64,000 nt of DNA from Macrophomina tecta (GCA_024180945.1 JAKSGN010000041.1:2728001-2792000), one strand, 5' to 3'. Positions 11,161-21,886 are shown, counted from the first letter of the stretch. The notes: generated by a model not told the origin, from the letters alone. Translations and numbers: made by a program.

Positions 11161-11300
11161 TACCTAGTAACTATAGCGATCTAATTATAAGTAGAGTGCT
11201 CGGCTAGCTAGCCGTATTAACTAGTAGAGAAGTAGCTAGTTGTTATGTGACGACCACGATGCCAATCGAGCAGTACGGTAGTTAGAGCAGGCAGTCACGT

Positions 11301-11400
11301 TGTCAGGATGCGGCAGTCGGTTGGGAGGAAGCCCTTCCCTGGGGCTGGCAGCGGCCCCGGGCCGCCCGGGGAAGGAGGGCAGCTAGCGTAGATAGCCTAG
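11301..11400 (+). repeat. GC-rich hairpin repeat, copy A (less mutated)
   Basis: About 100 bp beginning TGTCAGGATGCGGCAGTCGG with an imperfect palindrome in the middle (CTTCCCTGGGG ... CCCGGGGAAGG). A second copy in the same orientation is at 16428-16530. Because the two host transposons lie in opposite orientations, this repeat is not simply a co-linear part of them and is probably an independently inserted small repeat. No coding capacity. Confidence 0.8.
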
Positions 11401-11811
11401 TCAGCGTTGGAAGGCGATCCTCCAAGAAGGAGGATTCATCGTCACTCATCAAGTTTCTCCATCCATGCTTGTGCACGCATCCGCTCCAGAAGCGGAACAT
11501 GCCACACGTCGACAACGAAAGGCAGGTAGCTAACTAGGAGGCAACCTTAGCGATTCGTCATCATTCAGCTTTTTAGGGCGCCGTGCCGAAACGAAGGGAA
11601 AACAAAGTAAAAGCAAGTGTGATTGGTGTTGAGTAGTAGTACTCGCGGAAAGGAAAGTAGCTAGCTACTACTGACAAGGCGCTAAGCCTGTTTAGTACAT
11701 ACGCTAACCACCCTGGCCTTTGCCATAACACAGCTTATCACGATCCCGCCTTCCTTCTGAGCTCAACACCCGTCAAATTGGTGGCTGAACGCGGTTTTCC
11801 GCACCAGGGCG

Positions 11812-11829
11812 CCCTAATCCTAACCCTAA
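11812..11829 (-). repeat. interstitial telomere-like motif
   Basis: Three hexamers on the + strand, CCCTAA-TCCTAA-CCCTAA, two of them perfect fungal telomere units (TTAGGG on the minus strand). They sit directly at the end of the coding relic described next. Three units is short enough to be chance. Confidence 0.6.
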
Positions 11830-12200
11830 GCGCGCGAGGCTCAGGCCGCGCTCGCGGTGGGAGTGGGCGCTTTTGAGGATGGCCTGGATCTTGGGGGAGC
11901 GCGCGCACATGTACGCGAGCAGGTACTGCGGGTCGTTCGGCAACCAGGCCGGGCGTCCAGGGATCCTCGTTCACTCGGGAGAAGAACACGCCGAGGCCGT
12001 GGTTTGCCCTGGGTGATCTGGCCGACGAACCGCTCGAGCGCCTTGGCTTCCGTCGGCAGCGAGCTGATCATCTAGTCGATGCCGTTGAACGAGGCGCCGA
12101 GCTGGAAGCGGTTGCCTCTGTATTCTCCAAAGAAGACAGCTCCTTTGCCCTGCTTCGGCCGAAAGCTCCTGCCCACCCTATCGAATCTACCAAAGCGTAA
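11826..12200 (-). pseudogene. broken coding relic of unknown family
   Basis: Minus-strand sequence reads as plausible protein only if breaks are accepted: GRFDRVGRSFRPKQGKG... then FQLGASFNGID followed by a TAG at 12072-12074, then MISSLPTEAKALERFVGQIT, a frame change, VFFSRVNEDPWTPG, another frame change, and WLPNDPQYLLAYMCARSPK up to the telomere-like motif. Codon-level composition is protein-like and differs from the AT-rich surroundings. I do not recognise the family; it does not resemble the transposase in the same element. It lies inside transposon copy 1, on the strand that is sense for that element, so it may be captured DNA or part of another mobile element. Confidence 0.45.
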
Positions 12201-12792
12201 GCTACTTATTGTTACGGCCCGGCCGGTAACGTGGCTGGTGGCAGCCGGCATGGGCCGGCCAAGTTACTTATATTTATATGCTTGGTTACAATCCAGCTGC
12301 TTGATTGTAAATTGTGTCTTTTTGGCCAGTCGGTTGCGAGCCGGCTAGGCCAGGGGCCAGCGCATGGCCGAGTGAAGCCAAGCAACATTCCGGCTCGTAA
12401 TAGTTTCGGTCATGGCTAGCCGTGTTGTTGGTGGTTGGTGGTGGTTTGGAGGTGATGAGGGTTGTCGGTTTTTCGCTGAGCTGGGTTTCTCATTGAGCTG
12501 GGTGCTCCGAGTAGCCTTCGTATCTTATATCCAGATGATAGCCCAACCCGGCAAAACTCTTTCCTTTCCAAGAAGAAGTTGCGGACTCGGTGGCAGAAGT
12601 ATGGCACTAGCAAAGCGCGAATGTGTGTGGGGAGTAGAAGTAAAATCCGAAGCCGAGTGTGCGGACCGATGTCGTTGCAGACAGAAAGTCATTCATTTCC
12701 ACAATGCATATATCATAGGTATCATGAGAACGCGCCACGTAACCATCCACTCGCAACCCCAAGCTTACTCGAGCTACAGAGGCGGAAGCACA

Positions 12793-14686
12793 TCAAGCGC
12801 TTTCCACGTGTCTGACATTGGCAGATTTCCCAGGCAAATCATCGCCGTCGTCCACCGACTTGGCGCCATCTGCCCATCCACCGTCCTCGCGCCCCAGGTG
12901 GTGATCCTTCAGCTTCTTGGCACGGCTGAACCTGGGAATGGTGTCCTTCGTTGCGCCGGCAATGATGTTGCCCTCGAACAGAAGGTTTACGCTCTCGAGC
13001 GGGACGCCCTTGGTTTCCGGGACGCACAGGATTGCGTAGAACATCATGACGATGCAGCAAGCGCCGAAGAGAAGGAAAGTGCCGTATTCAATATCAGAAA
13101 GCACGATAGGCGTGATTTTGGCGATAACGAAGTTGAAGAGCCACTGGGTCATCAAAGCGGCAGCCATGACGAGAGACCGGACTGGTATGAATGTCAGCAT
13201 TGCGCACAGTTTCAATATCCGCGATATCGAACGTACCGTGGTTGGGCGAACATTCGGAAGATAAGATGAAGGGAATTGGCCCCCAGCCAAACGAGTAGAA
13301 GACGACGAAAAGATAAACGCAGATGATCGCGAAGATATTGTTGCCAGAAAGGCTCTTGTCATCGGGATGAACGGCTTGGTTGACTCCAATGTAGAACATG
13401 GCGAAAGCTTGGCCGAGAGCACCGGTAATGAGCGACCACTGTGTTGACTGTCAGTCGACTGGACGTGAACCCCCACTGGACTAACTGACCTTTCGTCCAG
13501 CTTGCTCCACGCCAAGCATCAGTCCCAAGGAAGTGAACACAACCTTGACCACACCATAAATTCCCGTAGCGAAGAGACCAGCCGACTGACTTGCTAGCCC
13601 AACACTCTGGAAGATCTGAGGCGAGTAGTAGTTAATAGAATTGGTACCTGTCCATTGCTGAAAGAACATGAGTACGACTGCCATGCTCGACTGGTAAAAG
13701 ATCTTCTTGTTCGCGCAGACGGCCTTCAACTGGGTGACGAGGGACAGCCTCTCCTTGCCCTCGAAGTCGGTGATGATTTCGTCGAGCTCCTGCAATAGCG
13801 TAGGATCGTCCTCGGACTTGGAACGGACGTGGGCCAATGCGCGCTTGGCTTCCGCCAGCCGGTTCTTCTCGACAAGCCAGCGAGGGGACTCATTTTGGAA
13901 GAAGATCAGGAGAAGGAAGACCCCGGGAAGCATTTGCAGCGCAAAAGGAACGCGCCATTTTCTCGAATCGGTGGGACTATCAATGTTGTTCGAGATGCCG
14001 TAGTTGACGAAGTAACTCAACATGATGCCGGTGACGTTGAAGAGTTGCATGCAGCCAATGCAGCGCCCACGGATCTCCTTGTTCGCGTTTTCTCCAATGT
14101 AAGTAGGGACGACAGCACTAATGAGACCGACTCCGAATCCACCAATGAAGCGACCGACGTAGAGTTGTGCGAGATCCGTTGTGCCAAGAGCGCAGCATGT
14201 TTGTATGATAGAGCCGATGATGAAGATAAAGTCGGCAATAATGAGCGCCCACTTGCGACCACTACAGTTTGTCCATGTCAGCTCGGGTTACTTGCTATCT
14301 CAGCCAACTTGGTATATGCTATGCTTACACTTTGTCACTCAGCCAGAACGAGGACGCGGCGCCGAAGAAGCAGCCACCCTGGAGGACCGAGACAATGTTT
14401 CCCTGGAGATCGGCGAAGGAAGAGCTGTTCTTATCGAGGTTGAAGGAGTGCTGGAACGCGTCCATCGTAAGGACACCTCCGATCAGACCAGTATCCCAGC
14501 TGTCAAGCTTGTTAGCAGTGTTGCCAGTGAAAGGCTGAGTACGCGTATGTCCTACCCGAAGAGCATACCTCCAAAGGAGGCAATAGCGGTCAGAAAGTAT
14601 GCCCGGCGATAGGCCTTGACGTCCTCCCATATCTTCGCTGCTCCGCTCTTCTGAGCGACACGCGGGTCAAAGGAGTCAGAAGACAT
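12793..14686 (-). CDS. MFS sugar/quinate-type transporter
   Basis: Twelve-helix proton-linked sugar porter of the major facilitator superfamily, plasma membrane. Start ATG at 14686 (MSSDSFDPRVAQ). Five exons join cleanly: LFG|WDTGLIGGVL, SDKV|GRKWAL, GRK|WSLITG and SPNH|VRSLVMAA. Family signatures: GWDTGLIGGV in helix 1, GRFIGGFGVGLISAVVPTYI, ESPRWL after helix 6, QQWTGTNSINYYSPQIF in helix 7, and PETKGVPLESV after helix 12. The NSINYYSPQIF segment resembles quinate permeases and related fungal carriers more than hexose transporters, but substrate is inference. The tail is acidic and Gly/Asp-rich. Stop TAG at 12793. The gene sits between two transposon copies (ends 281 nt from copy 1), with no quinate-utilisation genes nearby. 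Confidence 0.9.
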
Positions 14687-15779
14687 GAGGGGCTCTCAGA
14701 GTTGGCAACACGACAGGCCCTGGAGAAGAGAGGAGAGCAGAGGAGATGGCGGTCAGCAACTACAGCAATATGGAGGTGGCCAGCAGCGAAGTTAAAAAGG
14801 TGTAGAGGTGCAACACCACGAAAGGGCATAAGATGCAGACGGAGAATCTCCGCCCGTTCACGTCATGGGCCTCCGTTCCCGCTGGATTCAAAAGCCGATG
14901 GGCTCGCACCACGCGACGCGCAAAGGCGGGTCCGCCATATGGGGCCCCAGATGGAGTGGTGATGCTGACCTTGCCTGAGCGGGGGGCGATCACCCGTTCA
15001 GGCTTGGTGTCTCGTCCTTTCTGCCAACTCCGCCGAGGGTGGGCCGCGCTGCCAGGGCGGGGATGCGGAGCGCTTGGGCGGGAAGCGCCCTCGGCACTGG
15101 CAGACACACAAAATGAGCAAACGCCGACACGCCTCTCTGCAAACGCCGACGCGGCATCGGCCATGGCCAAGCGTCCATCGCTCCTGGGCGGCGTGAGATG
15201 AAAGAAATATGCAACGTTGACGAGCTTTCCAGATGGGTTGAGGGGAGCTGTACAGGAGCGGTTGGGAGCGGATGAACACGCGGGCTGGTGTAGCCCCTGT
15301 GCAAGCTCAACTTGGCAGTACTTATCTTGCATGCTTAGTCTCTACCCGCGCCGAGCCCATCGCTGCCGGATGAGGTGAGCCCGCTCCGTCCCGTGAAACA
15401 TCGTTCTGCTTTCCGTCTGTCATCAGCTGCAGCCGTTCGCCGCTGTTCTCGGTTGTATGGGCGGAGAAAGTCCTCGAATGGAAGTCCCAAGTCCCTTGCT
15501 CGCCAACGCTTCGTCCCAGACTGCGTGCATGCACCATCGCCCCAACACTTCGTATCTTATGTAATGTTCCGGACATCTTTGCAATCCCGACGAAAATTCA
15601 GTCAAGGGTGCCCGAGTAAGATCCATCAAGAAGTGATAAACGTGCGCAGTGTGCCAAGCACTGTATTAGACCAGGCCCACAAATGTAACTCAGGCAGTTA
15701 TTCCGTCCAACCATCCATTGAGACATAGAGCTCGGTGAAGGACCAGTGGTCTTGCGTCGCTTGTATGTGCATCCCGTTA
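14687..15779. other. intergenic, promoter side of MFS gene
   Basis: About 1.1 kb, GC-rich near 14950-15150. Several frames are open for 80-190 codons on both strands but overlap each other and show no family features, which suits GC-rich non-coding DNA. The right edge is the TA (15778-15779) flanking transposon copy 2. Confidence 0.6.
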
Positions 15780-15935
15780 CTCGGAGCCAACGGCAGTATG
15801 GCTGGGCCGCAGGCCCAACGCACTGGCCTCCTGTCAGTCGACGCATTGACCACAGCGTCGACTGCCAGTCGGCCTCCTCGCAAGCGAGGAGCTCCCAGCT
15901 CAATGCAAAACAGCTCAATGCAAAACCAACCCCCT
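15780..15935 (+). repeat. left terminal inverted repeat of copy 2 (long form)
   Basis: Matches the right end (18240-18327, inverted) except for about 50-60 extra bases after CAGTATGGCTG. Includes the hairpin CTCCTCGCAAGCGAGGAG and a tandem duplication of AGCTCAATGCAAAAC. Confidence 0.85.
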
Positions 15936-15974
15936 CTATCATCTTCAGTCCACAACCAATCACCAAGCACACAA

Positions 15975-18191
15975 CTTACCATAACCAAAACCTATCAACG
16001 GATTGAGGACGACATTGAAAAAGCCCTAGATAAGGCTTAGTACTAGCTTTAGCCAAATCTAAGCCGTCTAGCAGTCAAATGGGACGTACCCTATACCCGA
16101 CTCCGGCGCCGTTGGCACGGTAAACCGTCACGTAGCGACCGGCTAGTTGCTAATAGAAAGCTAATAGATAACTAAGAGATTACTCGTATACTCTACTATA
16201 AGTTACTGAACTGTATTAGTACCTCCTATAGGCTACGCATGCTAGAATCTTGTGCGAACTAATTACTTAGGCGTATAACCCGGTGTAACGACGGGCCTGC
16301 TTCTACCTAGTTTTGGAATCGCTAGGTAGGGAGGAAGGGTCGAAGGGTTTACCTTAAAGCGGAGAGTAGGGAGCAAAGATGTCTAAAGAAAGTGTTGTCA
16401 CGTAAGTATACGTTATTAAAGGCCTATTGTCAGAATGCGGTAGTTGGTTGGGAGGAAGTCCTTCCCCAGGGTTAGTAGCGGCCTCGGGCCGCCCAGGGAA
16501 GGAGGCCATTATAGCGTAGGTAGATAGCTGCCGTTGGAACGCCTTCCAATATAACTTAACTACTTAGCATATCTTGTTCCTAAGTCCTGTGAGACTTTTA
16601 TCCGCTTAGAAGCGGATCCCGCTACCTCTTACCTCTAATAGGTTTTTGTATTAGAACTTTAAGTTGATGATAAAGGTTAAAGTACTATCTAATAAGCGTG
16701 TTTATATATATGCTAGGAGAGGCAAATTAATCTAGTATACCGTTACTTAAGGGTATACTTGTGTATACCGTTTCCTGGAGTCTAACTTCTGAGCGCATTA
16801 AGGGTGTATTCTACTACTAGACTATAGTTCGCTTAATTGTGCGAGGCGTTCGACTTTTCTCCCGCCTGTTCTTCCTGCCTAAAGCCGGTTTTTTGGGATT
16901 AGTAACTCTTCCCTTATGGACGGTCTTCCCGTGCGGGTGCTTTAGTTGTGCGGCTCTACTGTCCTTAAGGGTTTCTAGCCCCTGCGGTGTCTTTTCCCGT
17001 GCGGGCTTTCTGCCTATGGGGTTATAAAGCCCTTGTCCCCTAGGGTTCGTAACACTTAATAGAAGGTAGGAGTACTAATAGCGAATTAGAGAAAGGCTCT
17101 TATCTATAGAAAGGCTTAAAACCACGGTAATAGAAGTATAATAAGAAGAGAAGAGATAGCCGGGTATTAGAAGAATAATACTAGCTTTTTTAGAAAAATA
17201 CGGTTCTTCTAACTACTTAGTAGCGTACTTATAAGGTGTGTAGAAGTAGTACTCTTTAGATTATAGTTACGTAGTTATTATATTCTATTTAGTTGCCTAC
17301 GAGGCTAGTTATAATAGATATATTTTAGACTTTTCTATTGCCCCTTCTTATCTCTTTAGTTCTAGCTTTCTTCGTTCTCTAGCTTACTAGACACTCATTT
17401 GTAGAGTATTCCTCCTAATAACACCGTAAATAGATATTTAATAAGAAGACGATTTGTACTACCTAGAGAATTACTAGTATTAAGCCATAGTACCTAGAAG
17501 CGGTAGTAGAGTAGGTACATACGTTAGAAGCTAGCTTATTAGGAAGCCGACTAGCTACTCTACTACTAGTTAATGCTAGCTAGCTAAGTACTCTACTTAT
17601 AATTAGATTGCTGTTACGAACACGCCTCTGTATATAGTGTTATTAGGGTAAACTCGCTACTAGGCTGGTTATCTCTGCACCTTTTATCCACTGGTAGTCG
17701 TCAGCTAGTGGCGTAAGGTTAGCCGAATGGCTTTATAGCACCGACTGAAACCTAAAACGGTTGGACCGTTATAATAATCGCTTCCGGTACTAGATAGTTA
17801 ACTTACTATAACTAAGCTAGTTCTACCACTTCTTAAGAAGTTTATAAAGGGTGGCCTTGTATTAGTATAGTCGGGCGCACTAGTAGTATATAATCTAGCC
17901 AAGCAGTTGGCTACTAGTTAGGTAAGAAAACAGTGTAAGTAGAAGTTAAGAAAGATTACTATAGATAGCTAAGTACGCTATATAGAGGGTATACGTAGAA
18001 TTAAGTCAAGTAAATAGTAACTAGAAGTTAAGAGGAGGAGAAGAGCTAAATAGAAGCAATAGAAGCTTTAAATGCGTAAGCAGTTAGAAGCAAATAACAG
18101 GCGAATCTATAAGCTATTAACTAGTATAAGGAAGGCAGCTAAGAAAGCAGCTAAGAGGCGTGAGAAACAGCGTGAAAATGAGGCTCAATAG
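15975..18191 (+). pseudogene. RIP-inactivated transposase
   Basis: Reading one + frame from about 15975 gives TYQRIEDDIEKALDKA, then three stops in six codons (TAG, TAG, TAG), then PNLSRLAVKWDVPYTRLRR and RWHGKPSRSDRLVANRKL, the layout of the N-terminal psq/HTH region of fungal pogo-like transposases. Nearly all stops are TAG or TAA where Gln (CAG/CAA) would fit. The far end is equally legible: EVKRRRRAK, stops, MRKQLEANNRRIYKLL, then a Lys/Arg/Glu-rich tail ending in TAG at 18189-18191, a typical basic C-terminus. The middle, where the catalytic aspartates should lie, is interrupted by the hairpin repeat and heavy mutation and I could not place the DDE residues. Assignment to the pogo/Fot-like group is therefore by termini, TA target and HTH only. 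Confidence 0.75.
16428..16530 (+). repeat. GC-rich hairpin repeat, copy B (RIP-mutated)
   Basis: Same repeat as 11301-11400. Compared with copy A the changes are mostly C to T and G to A (for example CGGCAGTCGG becomes CGGTAGTTGG; AAGCCCTT becomes AAGTCCTT; CAGGATG becomes CAGAATG). It interrupts the transposase relic of copy 2. Confidence 0.8.
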
Positions 18192-18239
18192 GGGGTGGGT
18201 GGACTGGTAGATAGCAAGGAGTTCAAAGGGAGTTGGTTG

Positions 18240-18327
18240 GTTTTGCATTGAGCTGGGAGCTCCTCGCTTGCGAGGAGGCCGACTGGTAGTCAACTTGGTG
18301 GTCAGCCATACTGCCGTTGGCTCCGAG
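18240..18327 (-). repeat. right terminal inverted repeat of copy 2
   Basis: Inverse of the left end, without the extra 50-60 bases. It is also close to the left end of copy 1 (8778 onward), including an adjacent conserved stretch around CTATCTACCAGTCCACCCAC. Confidence 0.85.
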
Positions 18328-18474
18328 TACGTATCGTCGCGCCTGAACTTGTACACGGAAAATTGCACACTCTCATCTAAACCTCTGTTTCTCTCTTAAT
18401 CTGATGCCTATGCGCAACACAAATTTCAGATTTTTTTGGGTATTCTCCAAACATTATCCAACAGAGACCGCGTC

Positions 18475-20253
18475 TCATATATACTTGTAGGGGTTCATTA
18501 TTCCCTTCTGCTTTGTTGTTAGTATCACGTAGTTTGGAAGCGCATGGCAAGACCTACCGGGTCAAAAGTGTCCTTGACCTGCTTCATCAACTTAATCATG
18601 GTCTCGCTTCGGCTGTATCCGATGTACGGCTTCTTCGTCAAGCCCAGCCCGTGCTCGGCACTAATACTTCCGTTTCTCTTTGCGACCCATTCGTACACAA
18701 AGGGCTCGAGCTCTTTCTCCACCGCCTTGTCGAACCTCCTGGTAGGAATGTTCAAGTGAAGGTTGCTGTCACCCATGTGACCGTACCCGACGACGTCGAC
18801 AACCGGATAATCCTCGGTGTCTCCGACAAGTCCTGCCTTGGTAAGGCGGTCGCGGGTGTCATCGACGAGCTGGTACAGCTCCTGCAGGGGGATCGACAGG
18901 TCGTACTTGTACACACCACCCCAGTGACCCAAGCACTCGGTAATGCCCTCACGGCACGACCAGAGCTCCGCCATCTGAGTTTGATCTTGGGCGAGAACCC
19001 CATCCGCCACTATTTCCTCCCCCATAACGTGCTCCAGGAAAGCCGAAAGCTTCTCGCTATCGTGGTCCGAGTTGGAGCCTCGAGTTTCGATCAAGCAATA
19101 GAAGGGATAGTCCCCCTCCAACGGAAGCTTCTTGTTGACCGCATGCTTCAAAATTTTCTGACTCCGGCCGTCCATGAGCTCGAAGGCGGACAGGATCTCC
19201 GACAGCTGACCCTTGGCTTCACGGAACGCTTCCTGACACTTTTCGAAGCTTTCCACACCGAAATACGCTACATTCATAGCGGGAGAAGCTTGCGGGCAGA
19301 CGATGGAAACCGCAGTGATGATACCGATCGTCCCCTCGCCTCCAATGAACAGTTGCTTCAAATCGTAGCCAGTGTTGTTCTTCCGCAGCTTGTAAAGGTC
19401 ATCAACGACCGTACCATCAGGTAAGACGGCCTCAAGTCCCAGAACATTTCCATGCAAGCTGCCGTATCTCAACAACCTCAAACCACCTGCGTTCGTGGCC
19501 ACGTTTCCACCAATGTGACAAGATCCTTTTGCTCCCAAATCCAACGGGAACACATAGTTCTTCTCCTGCAAGAAGTTGTCGGCAACCTCCAAAATAACAC
19601 CTGCGTCTGCAACAAGGATGCCGGAGACTTCATCAAAAGACCTGATCTTGTTCATGCGAGACATGTTCACAACAATCTCGTCAAACACAGGCACCGAGCC
19701 ACCAACCAGTCCACTGTTACCGCCCTGGGGAACCACAGCAAGCATGTTGTCGTTGCAATATTTCAGAATCTTGCTCACTTCCTCCGTCGATCCAGGCTTC
19801 AGCACAAGTTTAGTGTGCCCACGGAATTTGCGCATCCAATCGCTGTTGAAAACCTCAAGGTCGTCCGAGGCATCGGAGGTAACGCCATCGATAACTGCAG
19901 ACTGAGATCCAAGGAGCTCTTTGAAGTATTTAACGTGGTCCGGAGTGATTTCTGCGAATTTGGCGTCGCGCTTCAAGTGGGGATATCTGTGGCAATACTC
20001 AATTACGAATACCAATTTCCAGAAGTACTGGGAAGATGTACGAGTCTGTTGTAAATTTGACAGCCTTAGAAGGAGCCGGCTTACCCTTCACGCCGTCCTT
20101 GCTGTCTGGCTGGAGAGGTTCGCTGGTAGCCGATGTGCTACCCGTCCAGCGGACTTGAGTGGCAGAGCGCAGGCGTGCCGTCTTCTGCAATGGAGCGGGA
20201 GAGCAACGCGCTCTGCGCAGCGCAGCACCAGCGAATCTGGAAGAGCATGCCAT
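18475..20253 (-). CDS. DLD2: mitochondrial FAD-linked D-2-hydroxyglutarate / D-lactate dehydrogenase
   Basis: FAD oxidoreductase of the GlcD/DLD family; the closest pattern is yeast Dld2/D2HGDH, which oxidises D-2-hydroxyglutarate (Dld2 couples this to pyruvate reduction) in mitochondria. Three exons, 557 residues: 20253-20042, 19986-18558 and 18507-18475. Exon 1 encodes an Arg/Ala/Ser-rich presequence (MACSSRFAGAALRRARCS...). The FAD-binding PCMH domain shows PQGGNSGLVGGSVPVFDE and GNVATNAGGLRLLRYG; the C-terminal substrate domain has the metal-site motifs VGYGHMGDSNLHLN and SAEHGLGL. The last exon is only 33 nt (KGIMNPYKYI) behind a 50-nt intron with a clear branch site (ATACTAAC); reading through the donor gives a false end at 18525. 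Divergent from PRE6 with 388 nt between starts. Confidence 0.93.
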
Positions 20254-20641
20254 TGTACGGAGGCACAAGGGGGCGGACGAATTGAGTACAAGAAATATGT
20301 AGCGGAGCAAAGAGAGAGACAGAGGGGAAATGGAATAACAGTGGGGTTGCGGAGTTGAGACGGGAATTAGAGCAACAGAGAGAAAGATCGGTTGCGCCAT
20401 CAAAAAGATGTCATGGCCGGTGCCGGCGCCGTCAGCCGTGGACGGAGCTTGGGCGAGCTCCGCCGGATCGCAGCCTTGGCGCCGCACCTCTGGACAGGCA
20501 GCTCAGCACGACGCGGCTTCACAACGCCATCATCAACAACCTTGGCCCGCTCCCGCCCGCTCCCGCATCCGTTTCCTGGACCGCCAGCATCGACTTACGA
20601 GAGACGACCAGCTCCTCAACGACTTTGCATAGCCCCGCACG
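20254..20641. promoter_or_regulatory. bidirectional promoter region, DLD2-like / PRE6
   Basis: 388 nt between two divergent start codons must hold both promoters and leaders. I see no certain TATA box or proteasome-associated control element. Confidence 0.5.
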
Positions 20642-21611
20642 ATGGCGTCCGGTTACGACAGAGCGTTGTCCGGTGAGCTCCACCAGGCACCATCAGCTGT
20701 ACTGCATAGCTAATTGTCCTGCTACTCAAAGTCTTCAGTCCTGATGGACACGTCTTCCAGGTTGAGTATGCGCTGGAGGCTGTCAAGAGAGGTTTGTTGC
20801 CCCCCGGTCAGACTGGCCTTTGCATTGTGTTGACTCTACTAGGAACCTGCGCCGTTGCCGTCAAGGGCAAGGACATCGTCGTTCTCGGCTGCGAAAAGCG
20901 CTCCGCTATGAAGCTCCAAGACACTCGCATCACGCCCTCGAAGATCTGCCTGGTAGATAACCATGTCGCTCTGGCCTTTGCTGGCCTGAACGCCGATGCC
21001 CGCATTCTCGTCGACAAGGCCCGGTTAGAAGCCCAGTCCCACCGTCTGACTGTCGAAGACGCCGTCTCTATCGAGTACATCACCAAGTACGTTGCCGGAG
21101 TGCAGCAGAGGTACACTCAAAGTGGTGGCGTCCGGCCCTTTGGTATCAGCACACTCATCGTGGGATTTGACCCGAACGACAAGACGCCGCGCCTATACCA
21201 AACGGAGCCCTCGGGCATCTACTCGGCATGGTAGGTGATGGCTACTTTGGGGGAACGTTTCGAGGGTGCTAACTATCATTTAGGAAGGCTAACGCCATCG
21301 GACGGTCAAGCAAGACGGTCCGCGAGTTCCTGGAGCGCAATCACAAGGCCGATATGGACCGCGAGGACACAATCAAACTCACGGTTAAGTCTCTACTGGA
21401 GGTCGTTCAGACTGGTGCAAAGAACATCGAGATTGCCATTATGGCGCCCGGAAAGGCAATTGAGATGCTGCCTGTAGAGCAGATCGAGAAGTATGTTGAG
21501 AGCGTCAACACGGAGAAGCAGGAAGAGGCGGCCACCAGGCGGGGAGGAAGGACGCCGGGCACCGGAACTGCCGCCATCTTGACGCGTCCCTCGGGTGAAG
21601 GTTCTGGCTGA
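20642..21611 (+). CDS. PRE6: 20S proteasome subunit alpha4
   Basis: Structural alpha-ring subunit of the 20S proteasome (yeast Pre6, human PSMA7), 268 residues from four exons: 20642-20672, 20732-20791, 20843-21230 and 21284-21611. The N-terminal alpha-subunit signature [20 protein letters not shown] is split by the first intron, and [16 protein letters not shown] by the second. The body is family-typical: [21 protein letters not shown] and [16 protein letters not shown]. The third intron falls in SAW|KANAIGR. Like other alpha subunits it is non-catalytic and shapes substrate entry. The C-terminal tail beyond the fold is Lys/Glu-rich then Gly/Thr-rich and slightly longer than usual. Frame intact, no oddities. 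Confidence 0.97.
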
Positions 21612-21886
21612 GGACAGTCACATAGCGTGGGTTGCGGGCAGTGAAGGCAAATAGCACGGGCGTTGGATGATAATAGAAGGATCCTCGAGCCTGTTTATTA
21701 AGCACGAAGTTATTGAGAACATGCATAACCCTTCACCTTGCGTGGTCGCCTTGTGTCTATCAAACTTCAGTTGAGCTACGCCTGCCTCCCACTGATGGTG
21801 TATCCGCTACTCCCTAATTAAACATAAAACGCCGCCCTAATGCACATCATGATATCCGGCCAGCACGCGCCACTGTTGCGAATGTT

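Larger units (their letters stand above)
8778..12511 (-). mobile_element. TA-flanked long-TIR transposon, copy 1 (decayed, carries a nested insertion)
   Basis: The left end CTCGGAGCC at 8778 and the inverted right end (GCTCCGAG, ending 12511) are both flanked by TA (8776-8777 and 12512-12513), the Tc1/mariner-type target site. The left 500 bp (8778-9304, continuing after the nested element at 11161-11270) align by eye with the reverse complement of 17560-18327 in copy 2, so this copy lies in the opposite orientation. Read on the minus strand, 9120-8940 matches the basic C-terminal region of copy 2's transposase (EVKRKRG...). Its right TIR is shortened by loss of about 80 bp. Without the nested Fot element it is about 1.9 kb, so internal sequence is also missing. 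RIP-type decay is milder than in copy 2. No intact transposase remains. Confidence 0.8.
15780..18327 (+). mobile_element. TA-flanked long-TIR transposon, copy 2 (RIP-degraded)
   Basis: About 2.55 kb bounded by CTCGGAGCCAACGGCAGTAT on the left and its reverse complement on the right, with TA on both sides (15778-15779, 18328-18329). Most of the interior is AT-rich with strikingly frequent TAG/TAA and CTAG, typical of RIP. A transposase frame is still legible at both ends. A GC-rich hairpin repeat (16428-16530) lies inside, and a GC-richer patch (about 16840-17040) has two copies of CCCGTGCGGG. Ends, TA target and end sequence show the same family as copy 1, in inverted orientation. Confidence 0.85.

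Noticed and set aside
15330..15780. Possible CRISPR-like or tandem array near the transposon edge
   Set aside because: No regularly spaced direct repeats are present, and the genome is eukaryotic.
18513..20054. Long + strand frames opposite the dehydrogenase gene
   Set aside because: Antisense shadows of a gene whose minus-strand product matches a known family along its whole length.
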